NCBI GenBank assembly: GCA_030522415.1 | Contig: CM060131.1 | Span: 2,952,501 to 3,016,500 of the forward strand | Length of the DNA: 64,000 nucleotides | Source of the DNA: Channallabes apus | Taxonomy: Eukaryota > Chordata > Actinopteri > Siluriformes > Clariidae | Direction: 5' to 3' | Shown: in pieces, positions 1 through 10,500 of the stretch | How positions within the stretch are numbered: the first letter of the stretch is position 1 | How the letters are laid out: every line of letters begins with the position of its first letter | Made by a program: the position numbers and the translations under genes | The notes under the pieces: model-generated | Database searches by the model: none | What the model saw: only the letters and a program-made list of their open reading frames with translations | Told to the model about the DNA's origin: nothing

Positions 1-119
1 GATAGGTGCTATCAAAGTTTTCTGTGATTATAGTCTCACCAAACATCCTGGCTGCAAATCAGTGATATTTCCTTTTAAAATATTTTGCCGCTGGTCAAGA
101 GTTCCTTGATCAAGTCAAG

Positions 120-412
120 TCATATTTATCATTCTTTATTTGACCCTAATCGTAAGGAGAGCTGCACTGACTATATCGCAAACCACTACGGATCTCATCT
201 TTCCATTTTATGAACATTTCCACAGGGGTGGAAGGTCAAGATTCTTGGACTGGATGGCTGTGGCATTGTTTGTGCTAAAAGAAAGGGACCGACAAAGAAA
301 ATGCTGAGCAAGTCTGCAAGCTTCCTTGAACAAACATGAATTTGAACTAGAATAAAAGGACTCAATCACAACTTTGTGTTTGCTCTTGCAACAAAAATTC
401 TCTCAATTAGGA
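120..412 (+). other. Unassigned repeat-like segment, possible retroelement 3' end
   Basis: A short open stretch (about 220-339) ends at TGA and is followed by an AATAAA-like signal near 353 and a TTGTGTTTGCTC-type segment, which looks like the end of a retroelement transcript. I cannot assign a family and see no conserved protein motif. It lies in intron 4 of pik3c2a or beyond. The following 413-1424 holds only the ATT microsatellite and unremarkable AT-rich DNA. Confidence 0.25.
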
Positions 413-441
413 TTTTTATTATTATTATTATTATTATTATT
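413..441. repeat. (ATT)n microsatellite
   Basis: About nine uninterrupted TTA/ATT units are visible. Nearby sequence is generally AT-rich with several further short ATT runs (468-570). Confidence 0.9.
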
Positions 442-1424
442 TTGCTTCCATGCCAATCAACACATGAAAAAAAATAATAATTCCAGCAATCAAGTCCTGA
501 CTTGACAGCTTATTATTTTTATTGTTATTATATTGCATTATATTATTCTCATCATCATCATTTAACCAAACATTTAAAACAGTAGATCACAAACAGGGAA
601 AAACTTTCATATGTTAACATTTTTCATACTACAACCACTAGGATGGTTCTTAATTAATTATATTTATTCAATTATTTACTCTTCATTTTTTATACGAACT
701 GGCCAACTTCAATTTAAGTTCTTTAAGGCAGTGTTGGGTAACCTGTTGATTGTAACCAAAGGTGTTAATTGTAAAGGAATTTTTAGTAGATTTCAGCAAT
801 CCATATCCTGTAAATTACAGTTTGTAGCAGATTACAGTTACCTTTGCAGACAAGTTTACATCTGAAATCACATCAACAAATGATAACTCCAAACATGTAT
901 TGTTAAGAAGAAAACCGTTTAGGAAACTGTGGCTGGGCAAAGGGAAAATCTAGGAATCATTCACTCACAAGAGTAAAATGAGACAAAAGTACTTTAACAT
1001 TTAAACTTTAAAAGCCCAGCAGATTCTTTACTTAATATTAGGCATCTCCTGGACGAATGCATGAAGCCTGTTTACTGATGGAAAGTCTTTAAAAGGAGCA
1101 ATGAATGACGCATGATCTTAAAAGGAAAAGAAAATAGTTTGTTTCTCCCTTTCTTGGTTTGTTCTTTAGTGGACTTTCCCACATTCCTGAATTGTTGAAT
1201 CTTGAGATTGGAGAAAAGATTAGATCGTCAGGAAGTGTGGGAATGTTCAGTATGGCGTGATTGGGAAGAAATCCTTACCAAGTTAAAAAAATAATAATTA
1301 AATAAATAAATCATGGTGAATAATATTGTCCAAAACTAGACAGAATTCCCTGTTCAGCTCTGATGTGAACAGCTTTGAGCTCCAGCACTTGCAAATACAT
1401 TTCACATGGGGGTGGCAAATTTCC

Positions 1425-1836
1425 AAATGCCACATTCATTCACCCACAACATTCAACATTCACTCACCCAGCCAAATCGTTGAATTCAGGTATTCCAATC
1501 ACTTCCATGACGACAGATGTATAAAATAAAGCACCTATGCATGCAGACCGCTTTTACAAAAATTTGTGAATAAATGGGTCGCTCTCAGGAGCTCAGGGAA
1601 TTCCAGCGTGGTACTGTGATAGGATGCCACCTGTGCAATAAGTCTAGTCAAGACATTTCCTCACTACAAAATATTCCCGTCCGAATAGGGCTTCGGAATG
1701 CTTCAGCATACCAAGACATATTGAACAATTTCATGCTCCATTGGCCACTTCCTGTTCCAACATTGATACACACCACTGCACAATGCAATGTCCACAACGA
1801 CAACTGGATGTTACTCAAGTTCATATGCATGTGAAG
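1425..1836 (+). mobile_element. Tc1-like transposon, internal-deletion remnant
   Basis: The 5' leader and start of a Tc1-family transposase are visible: an ORF opens at 1574 with MGRSQELREFQRGT, the beginning of the N-terminal DNA-binding region of a common fish Tc1 element. At about 1685 it jumps to the late catalytic-domain text (LNASAYQDILNN-like, then PLPVPT), so most of the DDE core is missing. It ends in sequence like that family's 3' end (ACTCAAGTTCATATGC). TIRs are not preserved. Non-functional. Confidence 0.75.
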
Positions 1837-1845
1837 TACATACAC

Positions 1846-1875
1846 CTATCTATCTATCTATCTATCTATCTATCT
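1846..1875. repeat. (TATC)n microsatellite
   Basis: About seven CTAT/TATC units directly follow the Tc1 remnant and precede a degraded SINE. Confidence 0.9.
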
Positions 1876-2070
1876 GTGTGCATGCTCTCCCAGTCTCACA
1901 GTCCCAATTGGCATTGCAAAATTGACCAGTGTGTGAATGTGTACGAGTTTGAGTGTGTGCGCGTGTGATCAGTTTGTTTGTGCGCATGTGCCCTTGATTG
2001 TCGACCCGTCCGGGATGTACCCCTAGTCTCCTGAGATCCATGCTCCCCACAATCCATGAGTGAGACAGAG
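1876..2070 (+). mobile_element. Degraded tRNA-derived SINE, 3' half
   Basis: This contains the diverged SINE body seen elsewhere in the window: GCATG-TTCTCCC-like, then AATTGGC, then a GTGTGTGA-rich stretch, then GGGATGTACCCC and AGTCTCCTG. The tRNA-like head is absent. Confidence 0.55.
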
Positions 2071-2364
2071 AACACTGATGTTGATTGGATACGAGTTACA
2101 AGAAGTTTCAATTGTGATTACATTACCACCAAGAGCAGATTTCACAATCTTTTGGTGACCCTTAAGACTAATAAAAAAATTGTGCTGCCCTACTATATGA
2201 CCAAAAGTATGTGGATACATAATCATAACACCATGGACTACCGCCTTCCTTCAACTGTTGCGACAAAATTTGAAGAAGCAAATTTGGACATGATTAATCT
2301 CATTCCTTCGGCATCCCTAGCTGTTTCCACAATTCCCTCACCCACACATGTCAAGTTAATATAC

Positions 2365-2976
2365 TTATGCTTCTTTTCCACTGCATAGTACGGCACGACA
2401 CGGTTCAGTTCAACTCACTTCGGTTCGGCTCAGTTTGGCTCGGTTTGCGCTTCCACTGCAGTTTAGTAACGCTTTAGAGTGGGCGGGATTATTCACGTGT
2501 CGTTATAGTCGCGGCGCCTCTACTGCCGTGACGTCATCGTAAACACGCCACAAACAAACACACAACAATGGAGCATATCGACGGCATGGTGTTCTTCATT
2601 CTCGGCATGTGGATGTTTTTAACAGCGAGACGAAGGAGTTTGTTTCAAAAGAGGCTGATGGCAGCCAAAGAAAATTTTTGGTTAATACAAAAAGGTGCGT
2701 CCAATCCTTCTCTGGCTGTTTCTAAATATAGCGGTTCTGTTGTGTCTCGTGTCGCAAGCTCAGTGACGCAGGAATGACGATTTTCTCCGGCCAATCAGTG
2801 ACCAGCAGTGTTTACACGTCACGTTTTGGTAACGGTTCGGCGCGCTTGGAACCTCGGCTGAGGTGGTACTAAAAAAAGGACCAGGTACCAGGTACTGTTC
2901 CCAGTGGAAAAACCCCCCAAAAGTGAGTTGAACTGAACCGTGTCGTGCCGGACTATGCAGTGGAAAAGCGCCATAA
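2365..2976 (+). mobile_element. Non-autonomous DNA transposon (MITE-like), copy 1
   Basis: The ends are inverted repeats: left ttcttttccactgcatagta, right the reverse complement of a ggcgcttttccactgcatag sequence, continuing inward as GCACGACACGGTTCAGTTC on both sides. A second copy in opposite orientation lies at 31105-31708. Both copies keep a short ORF beginning MEHIDGMVFFILGMW (here from 2568), followed by an Arg-rich run that could be the start of a lost transposase. The family is uncertain: PIF/Harbinger-like or hAT-like. I could not find a clean target-site duplication for this copy. Confidence 0.75.
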
Positions 2977-2980
2977 CATA

Positions 2981-3312
2981 CAAGTCCTTCTCAAAAAATT
3001 AGCATATTGTGATAAAGTTCATTATTTTCTGTAATGTACTGATAAACATTAGACTTTCATATATTTTAGATTCATTACACACAAACTGAAGTAGTTCAAG
3101 CCTTTTATTGTTTTAATATTGATGATTGTGGCATACAGCTCATGAAAACCCAAAATCCCTATCTCAAAACATTAGCATATTTCATCCGACCAATAAAAGA
3201 AAAGTGTTTTGAATACAAAAAAAAAAAGTCAACCTTCAAATAATTATGTCCAGTTCTGCACTCAATACTTTGCGAATCCTTTTGCAGATTCTTGTGTCTC
3301 AACTTTCTCTTC
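2981..3312 (-). mobile_element. Tc1-like transposon, one terminal part
   Basis: It starts after a TA with a terminal sequence containing TCAAAAAATTAGCATATTG and runs through GTAATGTACTGATAAACATT and the second internal repeat (CTCAAAACATTAGCATAT at about 3165). That is the terminal region of a common fish Tc1 family, followed by the reverse complement of its 3' coding part. The other end is missing; the element is truncated near 3310. Confidence 0.75.
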
Positions 3313-3734
3313 ACAATATCCCACTTGATTTCCTTGTAATTAACTCCGACAGCGCAAAAGGTGGGCAAAGCTGAGCTCCTGGAGGGCTGTGATTGACTGA
3401 ATAGTAAGGTCGCATCTGATTGGCTAAAGAGCACGAATGACGCTCCAACGTGTCAGCAAAGTCTCAAACACACACACAAATCCAGCGATATTCACACACG
3501 TAAGTCGATTTTCACATGCACAGCCCATGGTGCACTCGTAAATTTTAAACATAAAATTTTTTTTGCACAGTTGTACATTTGTGAACTGTATATTATGAAT
3601 ATGATTTTTTTTTTTTTTTTTATGAATGTGAATCTGTTTTTTTTTGGGGGGGGCGGGGATATATTTTTTTCCGTGCACGTGAATTGGGTTTTACGCACAT
3701 GAACATCGTGTTTTTTGTATGAATTATTTATGAC
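3313..3734. other. Gene-free low-complexity intron sequence
   Basis: No exon is visible here. The stretch has poly-T/poly-A tracts (3602-3620, 3638-3646), a G-rich run and imperfectly repeated GTGCACGTGAA-like words. It is intron 4 of pik3c2a. Confidence 0.5.
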
Positions 3735-4162
3735 ACCGATCTGCCTCCATACAACTGAGACAAGTTTTTTTCTCGCTCTCTTGCGGTGCGGAATTGTGGG
3801 TAATCGTCTCCCATGCTGGGTTTTAGTGTCTCTTACTGGTATAATTAACATCCGTGCACACGTGTACTGTTTACTATAAACTGTGACCATGTGTGCACGT
3901 GTAAAACATTTTATTTTGTGTTTGTAAGCATGTGTGTACAGCACGCGTGAACTTAACATGTATGTGCGTGCATGTATAGCAAAATAAAGTCTCATTAGAG
4001 TTAAAGATCCATTTTCTCTCTCTTTGTTTCAGCTTGTCGTGGTGTGCGCGAGCGCGTAATTTGACACCGTGCCCCTTCATACACACACGCCTTAATTTTT
4101 TTTCCTCTTTTTTTTTTTTAAAGGTAATGTGCAGGTTAATTTGTATTAATTATTTTTATTAG
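3735..4162 (+). mobile_element. Fragment of TA-target MITE family (CTCGGATTACGAG family)
   Basis: The internal sequence matches the interior of the elements at 4718-5926, 30261-36394 and 58268-58940. Landmarks are CAACTGAG...TTTTTTTCTC, GGTAATCGTCTCC, the TGTGTGCACGTGTAAAAC segment and the AGGTAAtGTGCAGGTTAATTTG segment near the 3' side. Both termini are missing. The fragment runs to within about 20 bp of the exon 4 splice donor of pik3c2a. Confidence 0.7.
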
Positions 4163-4182
4163 TAAAGGGCATAACTACTTAC

Positions 4183-4303
4183 TTTTGTAGGACCTGCTCC
4201 TGGCCACAAACCTTCAGGACATAGCTGCTGATGTCCACTTGGCTCAGGTCATCATGAGCCCAGCAGAGAGCCTGCATTATCAGCAGCTCCACTGGTGAAC
4301 TGA
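4183..4303 (-). CDS. pik3c2a: pik3c2a coding exon 4 (Ras-binding domain)
   Basis: On the minus strand an acceptor (TTCTACCTTGTAG) ends at 4304 and a donor GTAAGT starts at 4182. The exon is 121 nt. It enters in phase 1, completing the Val codon begun in exon 3, and leaves in phase 2. The translation includes [20 protein letters not shown] and then [17 protein letters not shown], which aligns with the Ras-binding domain of human PIK3C2A (there ...IIIMQALCWVHDDLNQ...). The next exon downstream is not found in 1-4182, so intron 4 is at least 4.1 kb and the rest of the gene lies outside the window. Confidence 0.92.
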
Positions 4304-4717
4304 CTACAAGGTAGAAAATAAGACAGAAGGACTAGACTTCTAAAAAAATAAGCAAAATTTTAAAAAGGTTAAATGTACTCAATAAATATAATTAAATTAA
4401 TGAAAGTCCCACCTTACACCAATAATAATAGAAATAATTAAACATTGGGCACATTTGTAGTTGTAGGTGCTAGGCTCTGCTAGTGTAAAATGGCATATAT
4501 TGTAGGGATATCTAAAGCAGACATTTGGGAGAGCCCCACAGCTTTCAAAAGTCATTACATAATTTGAAATATACACAGACAATCAATTCTATTCGATTTC
4601 TGGTCACTAACATTTTTTATTTGATTCAATTCAATAGCACTAATGTTTACTGTCTGATTTGTCATAAGCAGCAAAGTTTCTTACGTCTTTAAATAATAAA
4701 AGTACAAAAAAGTAATA
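4304..4717. other. pik3c2a intron 3, unique-looking sequence
   Basis: AT-rich intronic DNA with no exon, tandem repeat or recognisable mobile element. Confidence 0.5.
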
Positions 4718-5926
4718 CAGTGTTCCGCAAGACGAGCAAAGATTTTTAATAAATTTTGACTTGGTGCTCGCAAACCAAGACGATGCTCATTTTCCGAGTA
4801 TCACGCATGCGCTTCTTGTTCTGATACAGAGCGTCACGTCATTACAACTGAGCCAACGTTTTTTTCTCTCTCTTGCGCTGCGGAATTGTAGGTAATCGTC
4901 TCCTTGTGTAAGGCAGAGTGTGTGTGTCTTTGTTTGGGAACCTGAGAGGAGGGGAGCTGTAAAGGCAAGAGAGTGTGTGTTGGTGTAAGTGAATGAGCAC
5001 GCGCGCACAGACACACACTATCTCTCTGCTTTACAGCTCCCACCCACCCCTACCCGGCTTCAAACACAAACACACAGAAACTCTGCTCTCTCGCGATTCA
5101 AAGGTAAGGTGCTGTTTAATTTGTTGTTGTACTTTACAGCAGTGATTCCGTTAGTCATACACCCATGAATGAGGTGTCATATCGTGCGTCTTATCCGGCA
5201 GGGGTGTGCAGTGACTACTATGAGGGGCTGGGCTGTTAATTGGCAATTAACCGCTAGTCCAGCACCATTTGTCATAGACCCTTGAATGTGGTGTCAAACC
5301 GTTCGCCTCCTTCGGGCATGGGGTGGTATGGCTTTTCTAAGGGGTTGGGCGGTTAATTGCCCCCATAGGGGGCAATTAATCGGTCATAGACTAAACATTG
5401 AAATCAGCTTTGAATGAGTTTGTCAACATGTTATGCTGATTTGCATGTTGGTTGCATGATGTTTTGGCACTGATCCGGCACGCGCATAGACACACTTAAA
5501 ATTTCTTCAGGAATTTTCCCTCTCTAGTTTGTTGTTCTACTTTACAGCAGTGATTCCGTTAGTATGCGCTCACGCGAGTGTGACTGGCAATGTTCCTTGC
5601 AAATTTCTAAACTGTTCATTTTTAAAAACGGTCTCTTCGTTAATGTGTATGTGTGTGATTGTACGCGCACACATAGCCTGCGTGCACAGACGGAAACAGT
5701 TATCTGTCTGGATTTATTTTTACTTTTTTTTTTTTTTTAAGGTAAAATGCAAGTTAATTTGTTTAATTTTTACTTTATATTTTACTTTATTTTATTTTTA
5801 TGCATTTATTTTTGGGGGCTGCGAATAATTTGAGTTTCCATTATTTCCTATGGGAAAATTACATTTGGTTTTGTAATACGAGCCCGCTTCCGGAACGAAT
5901 TATGCTTGTAATCCGAGGTTCCACAG
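4718..5926 (+). mobile_element. TA-target MITE, copy with damaged left TIR and internal duplication
   Basis: The element is flanked by TA dinucleotides (4716-4717 and 5927-5928). The right end, read inward on the minus strand, is CTGTGGAACCTCGGATTACA-like. The left end is CAGTGTTCCGCAAGACGAGC, which lacks 36 bp present in the intact copy at 58268. An extra block of about 400 bp (5157-5563) is bounded by a repeated 35-bp segment (TACTTTACAGCAGTGATTCC at about 5131 and 5538). It contains two diverged units of about 115 bp (5153-5268 and 5271-5390). No transposase is seen. TA target and TIR type fit a Tc1/mariner-mobilised MITE. Confidence 0.8.
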
Positions 5927-6235
5927 TAATCTGATAAACATTAAAATGCTGTTTAATGCGTTATGGGTTGAATAAATATCATGTGTCATACGAAGCAGTA
6001 ATTTCGTTTTTTCTGCTCATCTTCTGCTCCACATTCCTGTCCAGTAGGTGGGGATAATGCATCAACGAGTATTTACGGAAAATGGATGATTTTCTGCAGA
6101 AGCTGTGCTATATTTCTAAAAAGAATTCTTAAATTTCATACCATTTCGCAAGTCACCACTATAAGTTTAAGCAAAACATTTTAACACAAACGACCTTACT
6201 TGTGTGTAACAATCATTTGTAAACAGAAATTTTAC

Positions 6236-6396
6236 CATCGCAAGTGAAGGTCACAGGCTGCTGGAAGTCCAAAATTTCAATTGAAACTTTCACACTGCTA
6301 CTGTTGTCTCCCCCTACGTCCCTGTGAGAGATCACTGGACTCAAAACATATCCTGGATTGGTAGAAGGGTCATCATATGAAAACTTTGATTTTAGT
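6236..6396 (-). CDS. pik3c2a: pik3c2a coding exon 3
   Basis: On the minus strand the acceptor TTTGTTTTACAG ends at 6397. The donor GTAAAA starts at 6235 and is a weak consensus. The exon is 161 nt, phase 2 in and phase 1 out. It encodes LKSKFSYDDPSTNPGYVLSP, then VKVSIEILDFQQPVTFTCD. Human PIK3C2A has [20 protein letters not shown] and VKVSIDIEGFQLPVTFTCD at this place. This is the lead-in to, and first strand of, the Ras-binding domain. The phases agree with exons 2 and 4, which supports the model strongly. Confidence 0.93.
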
Positions 6397-6616
6397 CTGT
6401 AAAACAAATCACAGAAAAATACTTGAAGTTTGGGGGTAATAAAAGTGTATACAATCAGATACTTGCTTTTCTTTAGTCAAACAAACCGAATAAAATTGTT
6501 AACATGGTATGAGACCGAAATGTCAACATCACAAAAGCTAAAACAGTTTAAAAAGGTCACTGACAAACACAGAATCTCTACCTTCACTCTTCACATGCAA
6601 TTCTTATTTTGCTTAC

Positions 6617-6717
6617 TTTGCAATCTCTTCATGGAATGCTGAGACTTCTAGGTTCTGGCCCCAATTTTCTTGTAAAATGTCATACTTTTTGAGTGCAGTC
6701 CCACTTTCATTCGTACC
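6617..6717 (-). CDS. pik3c2a: pik3c2a coding exon 2 (small linker exon)
   Basis: This 101-nt exon is bounded on the minus strand by a strong acceptor (TGTGTGTTCTACAG, ending at 6718) and donor GTAAGC at 6616. It enters in phase 0, matching exon 1, and leaves in phase 2, matching exon 3. The translation starts GTNESGTALKKY and ends NLEVSAFHEEIA plus a split Lys codon, which aligns with human NEEMAAFCRSITK just before LKTKF. Conservation is modest, but splice sites, phase and position agree. A T27 run (A27 on +, 6754-6780) sits about 37 nt upstream of the acceptor, an unusual place for a homopolymer. Confidence 0.88.
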
Positions 6718-6780
6718 CTGTAGAACACACATGAGGAATCACATGAGGGAGAGAAAAAAAAAAAAAAAAAAAAAAAAAAA

Positions 6781-7324
6781 CACTCTGGTCAGCACTATAA
6801 AGCATGGGAAAGGATGTGTTTATCAGTATGGTACAAAGTACCAGCAAATAATGTTCCAAGACCAATACATATTTGCTTTAGATTCAATCAACAAGAAGAC
6901 ATATTTCCATGTTAAATTCAAAACACAAGCTATACATTTTGCTGTATTAATAAATAATAAAAGTACATTGCTCAACAGAGTTAGCTGCCTAGCACATTGC
7001 TAACAAAACTCAAATGTACAGTTTCACACTGTCGAATGTAAAGTATGGAATTCTGAATTAAATTTAAATAGTCTTACTTTTTACACCTGTACAAATTCCG
7101 TATCTCTGAAGTAATATTTGAATATTTTGATACAAAATACAAAACTTTCTTCAGAAAGCATGCCTGTTCCATTAACGTGAATTAATGGATAAAATCAAAC
7201 AGCACCATTTAAACCTAGACTTCAACACACAGAAAACTGAAAAGTGCGAATTCAAACAGGCATACCATTACATGCTTTTGAAATTATTATTTTGCATATA
7301 AAAAACATAATAATAAATTATATA
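6781..7324. other. Intron sequence without recognisable features
   Basis: AT-rich DNA between pik3c2a exon 2 and the hAT element. No exon, repeat array or mobile element is apparent. Confidence 0.5.
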
Positions 7325-7532
7325 TAAAATATTAGGAATGTAACGGTATTGTAAATACCGTCGTACCGCAATAATAATTTATTTCGATAATACCATGGTC
7401 ACATGACGGTAAAACTATAGGTCTTCTGAGAAAAGTTTGCTCAGGCGAATGGAGCGAACAGGAGGTAGCGGGAACTATAATTCCCATCAGACCAGGTGTG
7501 GCCATCATCCGATTTAAAACCCGCTTACTCCG

Positions 7533-10500
7533 TAATGATCAAATTCAAATTTTATTAGTCACATACACAATCATACACAGTATAATATGCAGTGAAATGC
7601 TTTATACGACCGCCAGTGGCCTTAAAAAAATAAAATAAAAGCTTGTACGTAAAATAAATAATCAATAAAAAGGAAATACTAAAGAAATAATTTTAACTAG
7701 TAAAATTAACTGTACAATAAGGGCATAATAAAATATTGCAAAAATATAGAAATATAGGGTAGAGTATATATGTATATAGAATTAAAGTGTCAGTGGTTGT
7801 GCAAATATGCATGAAAGGTGACATGTGCAATTGTCCAGATGTATGAGTATTTAGTGCAAGTGTGTATGAATGTGTCCATGATTGTCCAGTCAGTGTTGTG
7901 AGCTTAAAAGATGTTATTAGTCCTGTGTGGAGGTGTGATTGAGAGACCTTATCGCCTGCGGGAAGAAGCTCCTCCTCAGTCTCTCTGTGTTGGCCTTTAC
8001 GGAGCGGAATCGCTTCCCAGACCGCAACAAAGAGAACAGTACATTACTGGGGTGACTGAGGTCCTTCACGATCTTCCTGGCCTTGGTCCAGCACCGCTTG
8101 CTGTAGATGGAGTGCAGGTCAGGGAGCTCGGTGCGGATGATGCGCTCGGCTGATCGCACCACCCTCTGTAGAGCTCGTCTGTCCTACATGGTGCTGTTCC
8201 CGAACCAGGTCGTGATGTTTCCCGTCAGGATGCTCTCTATGGTGCAGGAGTAGAAGTTCCTGAGCACCTTGGAAGGCAGTCTAAAGTCTCTCAAGCGTCT
8301 GAGGTGGTAGAGACGCTGCCGGGCTTTTTTCACCACGGTGTTGATGTGACAGGACCATGACAGGTCCTGCGTGATGTGAACACCGAGGTATCTGAAGATG
8401 TCCACTCTCTCCACTGGGCTCCTGTTGATGACAGGGGTCTGGTAGTTCCTCTCCTGCTTTGTACTAAAGTCCACTATCAGCTCCTTTGTCTTACTGACGT
8501 TCAGGAGGAGATTGTTCCTCTGGCACCAGTTCTCCAGATTTCCAATCTCCTCTAGGTAGTCCGACTCATCATTGTTGGTGATCAGTCCGACCACGACGGT
8601 GTCGTCAGCAAACTTGATGATGGAGGTGGAGTTGGTAGTGGCCACGCAGTCGTGGGTGTACAAAGAGTACAGCAGGGGGCTCAGAACACAACCCTGGGGG
8701 GCTCCAGTGCTGAGAGTGAGTGTAGCTGAGACATGTCCGCCCATCCTTACTGCCTGTGGTCTGCCAGTCAGAAAATTGGAGATCCCCTGACATATAGATG
8801 AGCTGAGTCCCAGGTGCTCCAGCTTGGTGGTGAGTGTGGAGGGAATTATGGTGTTAAAAGCAGAGCTGTAGTCGATGAGCATTTTAACATAATTCCCTTT
8901 CCTAGTGTCCAGGTGTGTGAGTGATGTGTGGAGGAGATGATAGATTGCATCGTCTGTGGAGCGGTTCTGACGGTATGCAAACTGTAGTGGGTCCAGTGTG
9001 TCGGGTAGTGAAGAAATGATGAAGTCTCTGATAAGGCGTTCAAAGCACTTTATCGCCCTGTAACCCTCACCTCAGTAGTGATGGTCATTGAGAGAAGCAG
9101 GATGTGGTTTCTTTGGAACAGGAACAATGATGGACTCTTTGAAGCATGTGGGGATCACCGACTGAGATAAAGAGATGTTGAATATCTCAGTGAACACAGG
9201 TGCTAGCTGGTCTGCGCAGGCTCTGAGGATACGACCTGAGATGCCGTCTGGTCCTGCTGCTTTCCTGGTGTTCACTCTCTTGAAGGCTCTCCTCACGTCG
9301 TGCTCGGAGATGATGAGCGCATTCCCGGTGCTGGCTGTGTCTTCCTGTCTGCAGCCGTTAGCGCCGCTAGCATTAGCGCCGCTAGCATTAGCGCCGTTAG
9401 CATCTTTAGCTGCAGCCTCGAAGCGAGCATAGAAGGTGTTGAGCTCGTCTGCCAGAGTCGCGTCCGCGTTCGTCATACCGGATGCTGGTGCTTTATAGTC
9501 CGTTATTGTTCTTAGTCCCTGCCACAGGCTCCTAGAGTCACTCTGTTGAAGCTGTGACTCTAGTTTTCTCCCGTAGCGCTGCTTCGCCTCTTTCGCCGCC
9601 TTCCGGACGTTGTATGACGCAGCCTTGTACGGTTCCATGTCCCCCGACGCAAGTCCCGTGTTGTAGGCAGCTGTGCGAGATCTCAGAGCGTCGCGGATGG
9701 TTTTATCCACCCACGGCTTCTGGTTGGGAAACGTTCTGATAGTCTTTTTCTCTACCGTATCGTCTGCCAGCTTTTCAATAAATCCCACAACCGCTTCCGT
9801 AAACACGCTGACGTCATCATCGGAGCTGTTTCTGAACATGTCCCAGTCTGCGTCATCGAGTGCGTCCTGTAACGCGGCCACCGATTGGTCCGTCCAGCGC
9901 GCGACCTCCCTCTGGACCGGAACTTCCTGTTTCAGCCTTTGTTTATATTTTGGCATGAGGAAGATGGAGGCGTGGTCGGATTTACCAAACGCTGGACGAG
10001 ATTGTGCCTTGTAACCGTCTTTGACCGTGGTATAACAATGGTCCAGTGTCCTTTCGCCCCTGGTGGGGCAGGTAATGTGCTGATAAAAGTTCGGCGCTGC
10101 GCGTTTGAGGTTGGCACTATTAAAATCCCCCGCCACAATGAGCGCAGCGTCCCGGTGTTGTGTCTGGTGCTGTGTGAGCGCCTCATGCAGCTCGCATAAG
10201 GCAGTTTCAGTGTCCGCTTGTGGAGGTATGTAAACGGCGCTGATTATGACCGATGTGAACTCCCGTGGAAGATAAAATGGACGACACATGATGGACAGTA
10301 GTTCCAGGTTTGGTGTGCAGGAGCGTGTAAGAGGAACAACGCTCGCGCTGTTGCACCAGCTGTTGTTCACCATTAAGCACACGCCGCCTCCCCTTGACTT
10401 CCGAGTCCCGCGTCCTGTCCATGCGGTGAACCGAGAAGAACTCGGCCGGCTGTATGGCGTGGTCTGGCACCGCTGGGTTCAGCCATGTCTCGGTGAAGCA

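Noticed and set aside
1..4182. Search for pik3c2a exon 5 on the minus strand
   Set aside because: I looked for the expected downstream words (for example NCRKWDTEI-like and GSHE-like) and for acceptor/donor pairs, and found no convincing match; the exon is probably beyond the left edge.
9175..10199. Plus-strand ORFs opposite the L2 LINE
   Set aside because: Antisense shadows of the LINE endonuclease/RT frame; no family motif in the plus frame.
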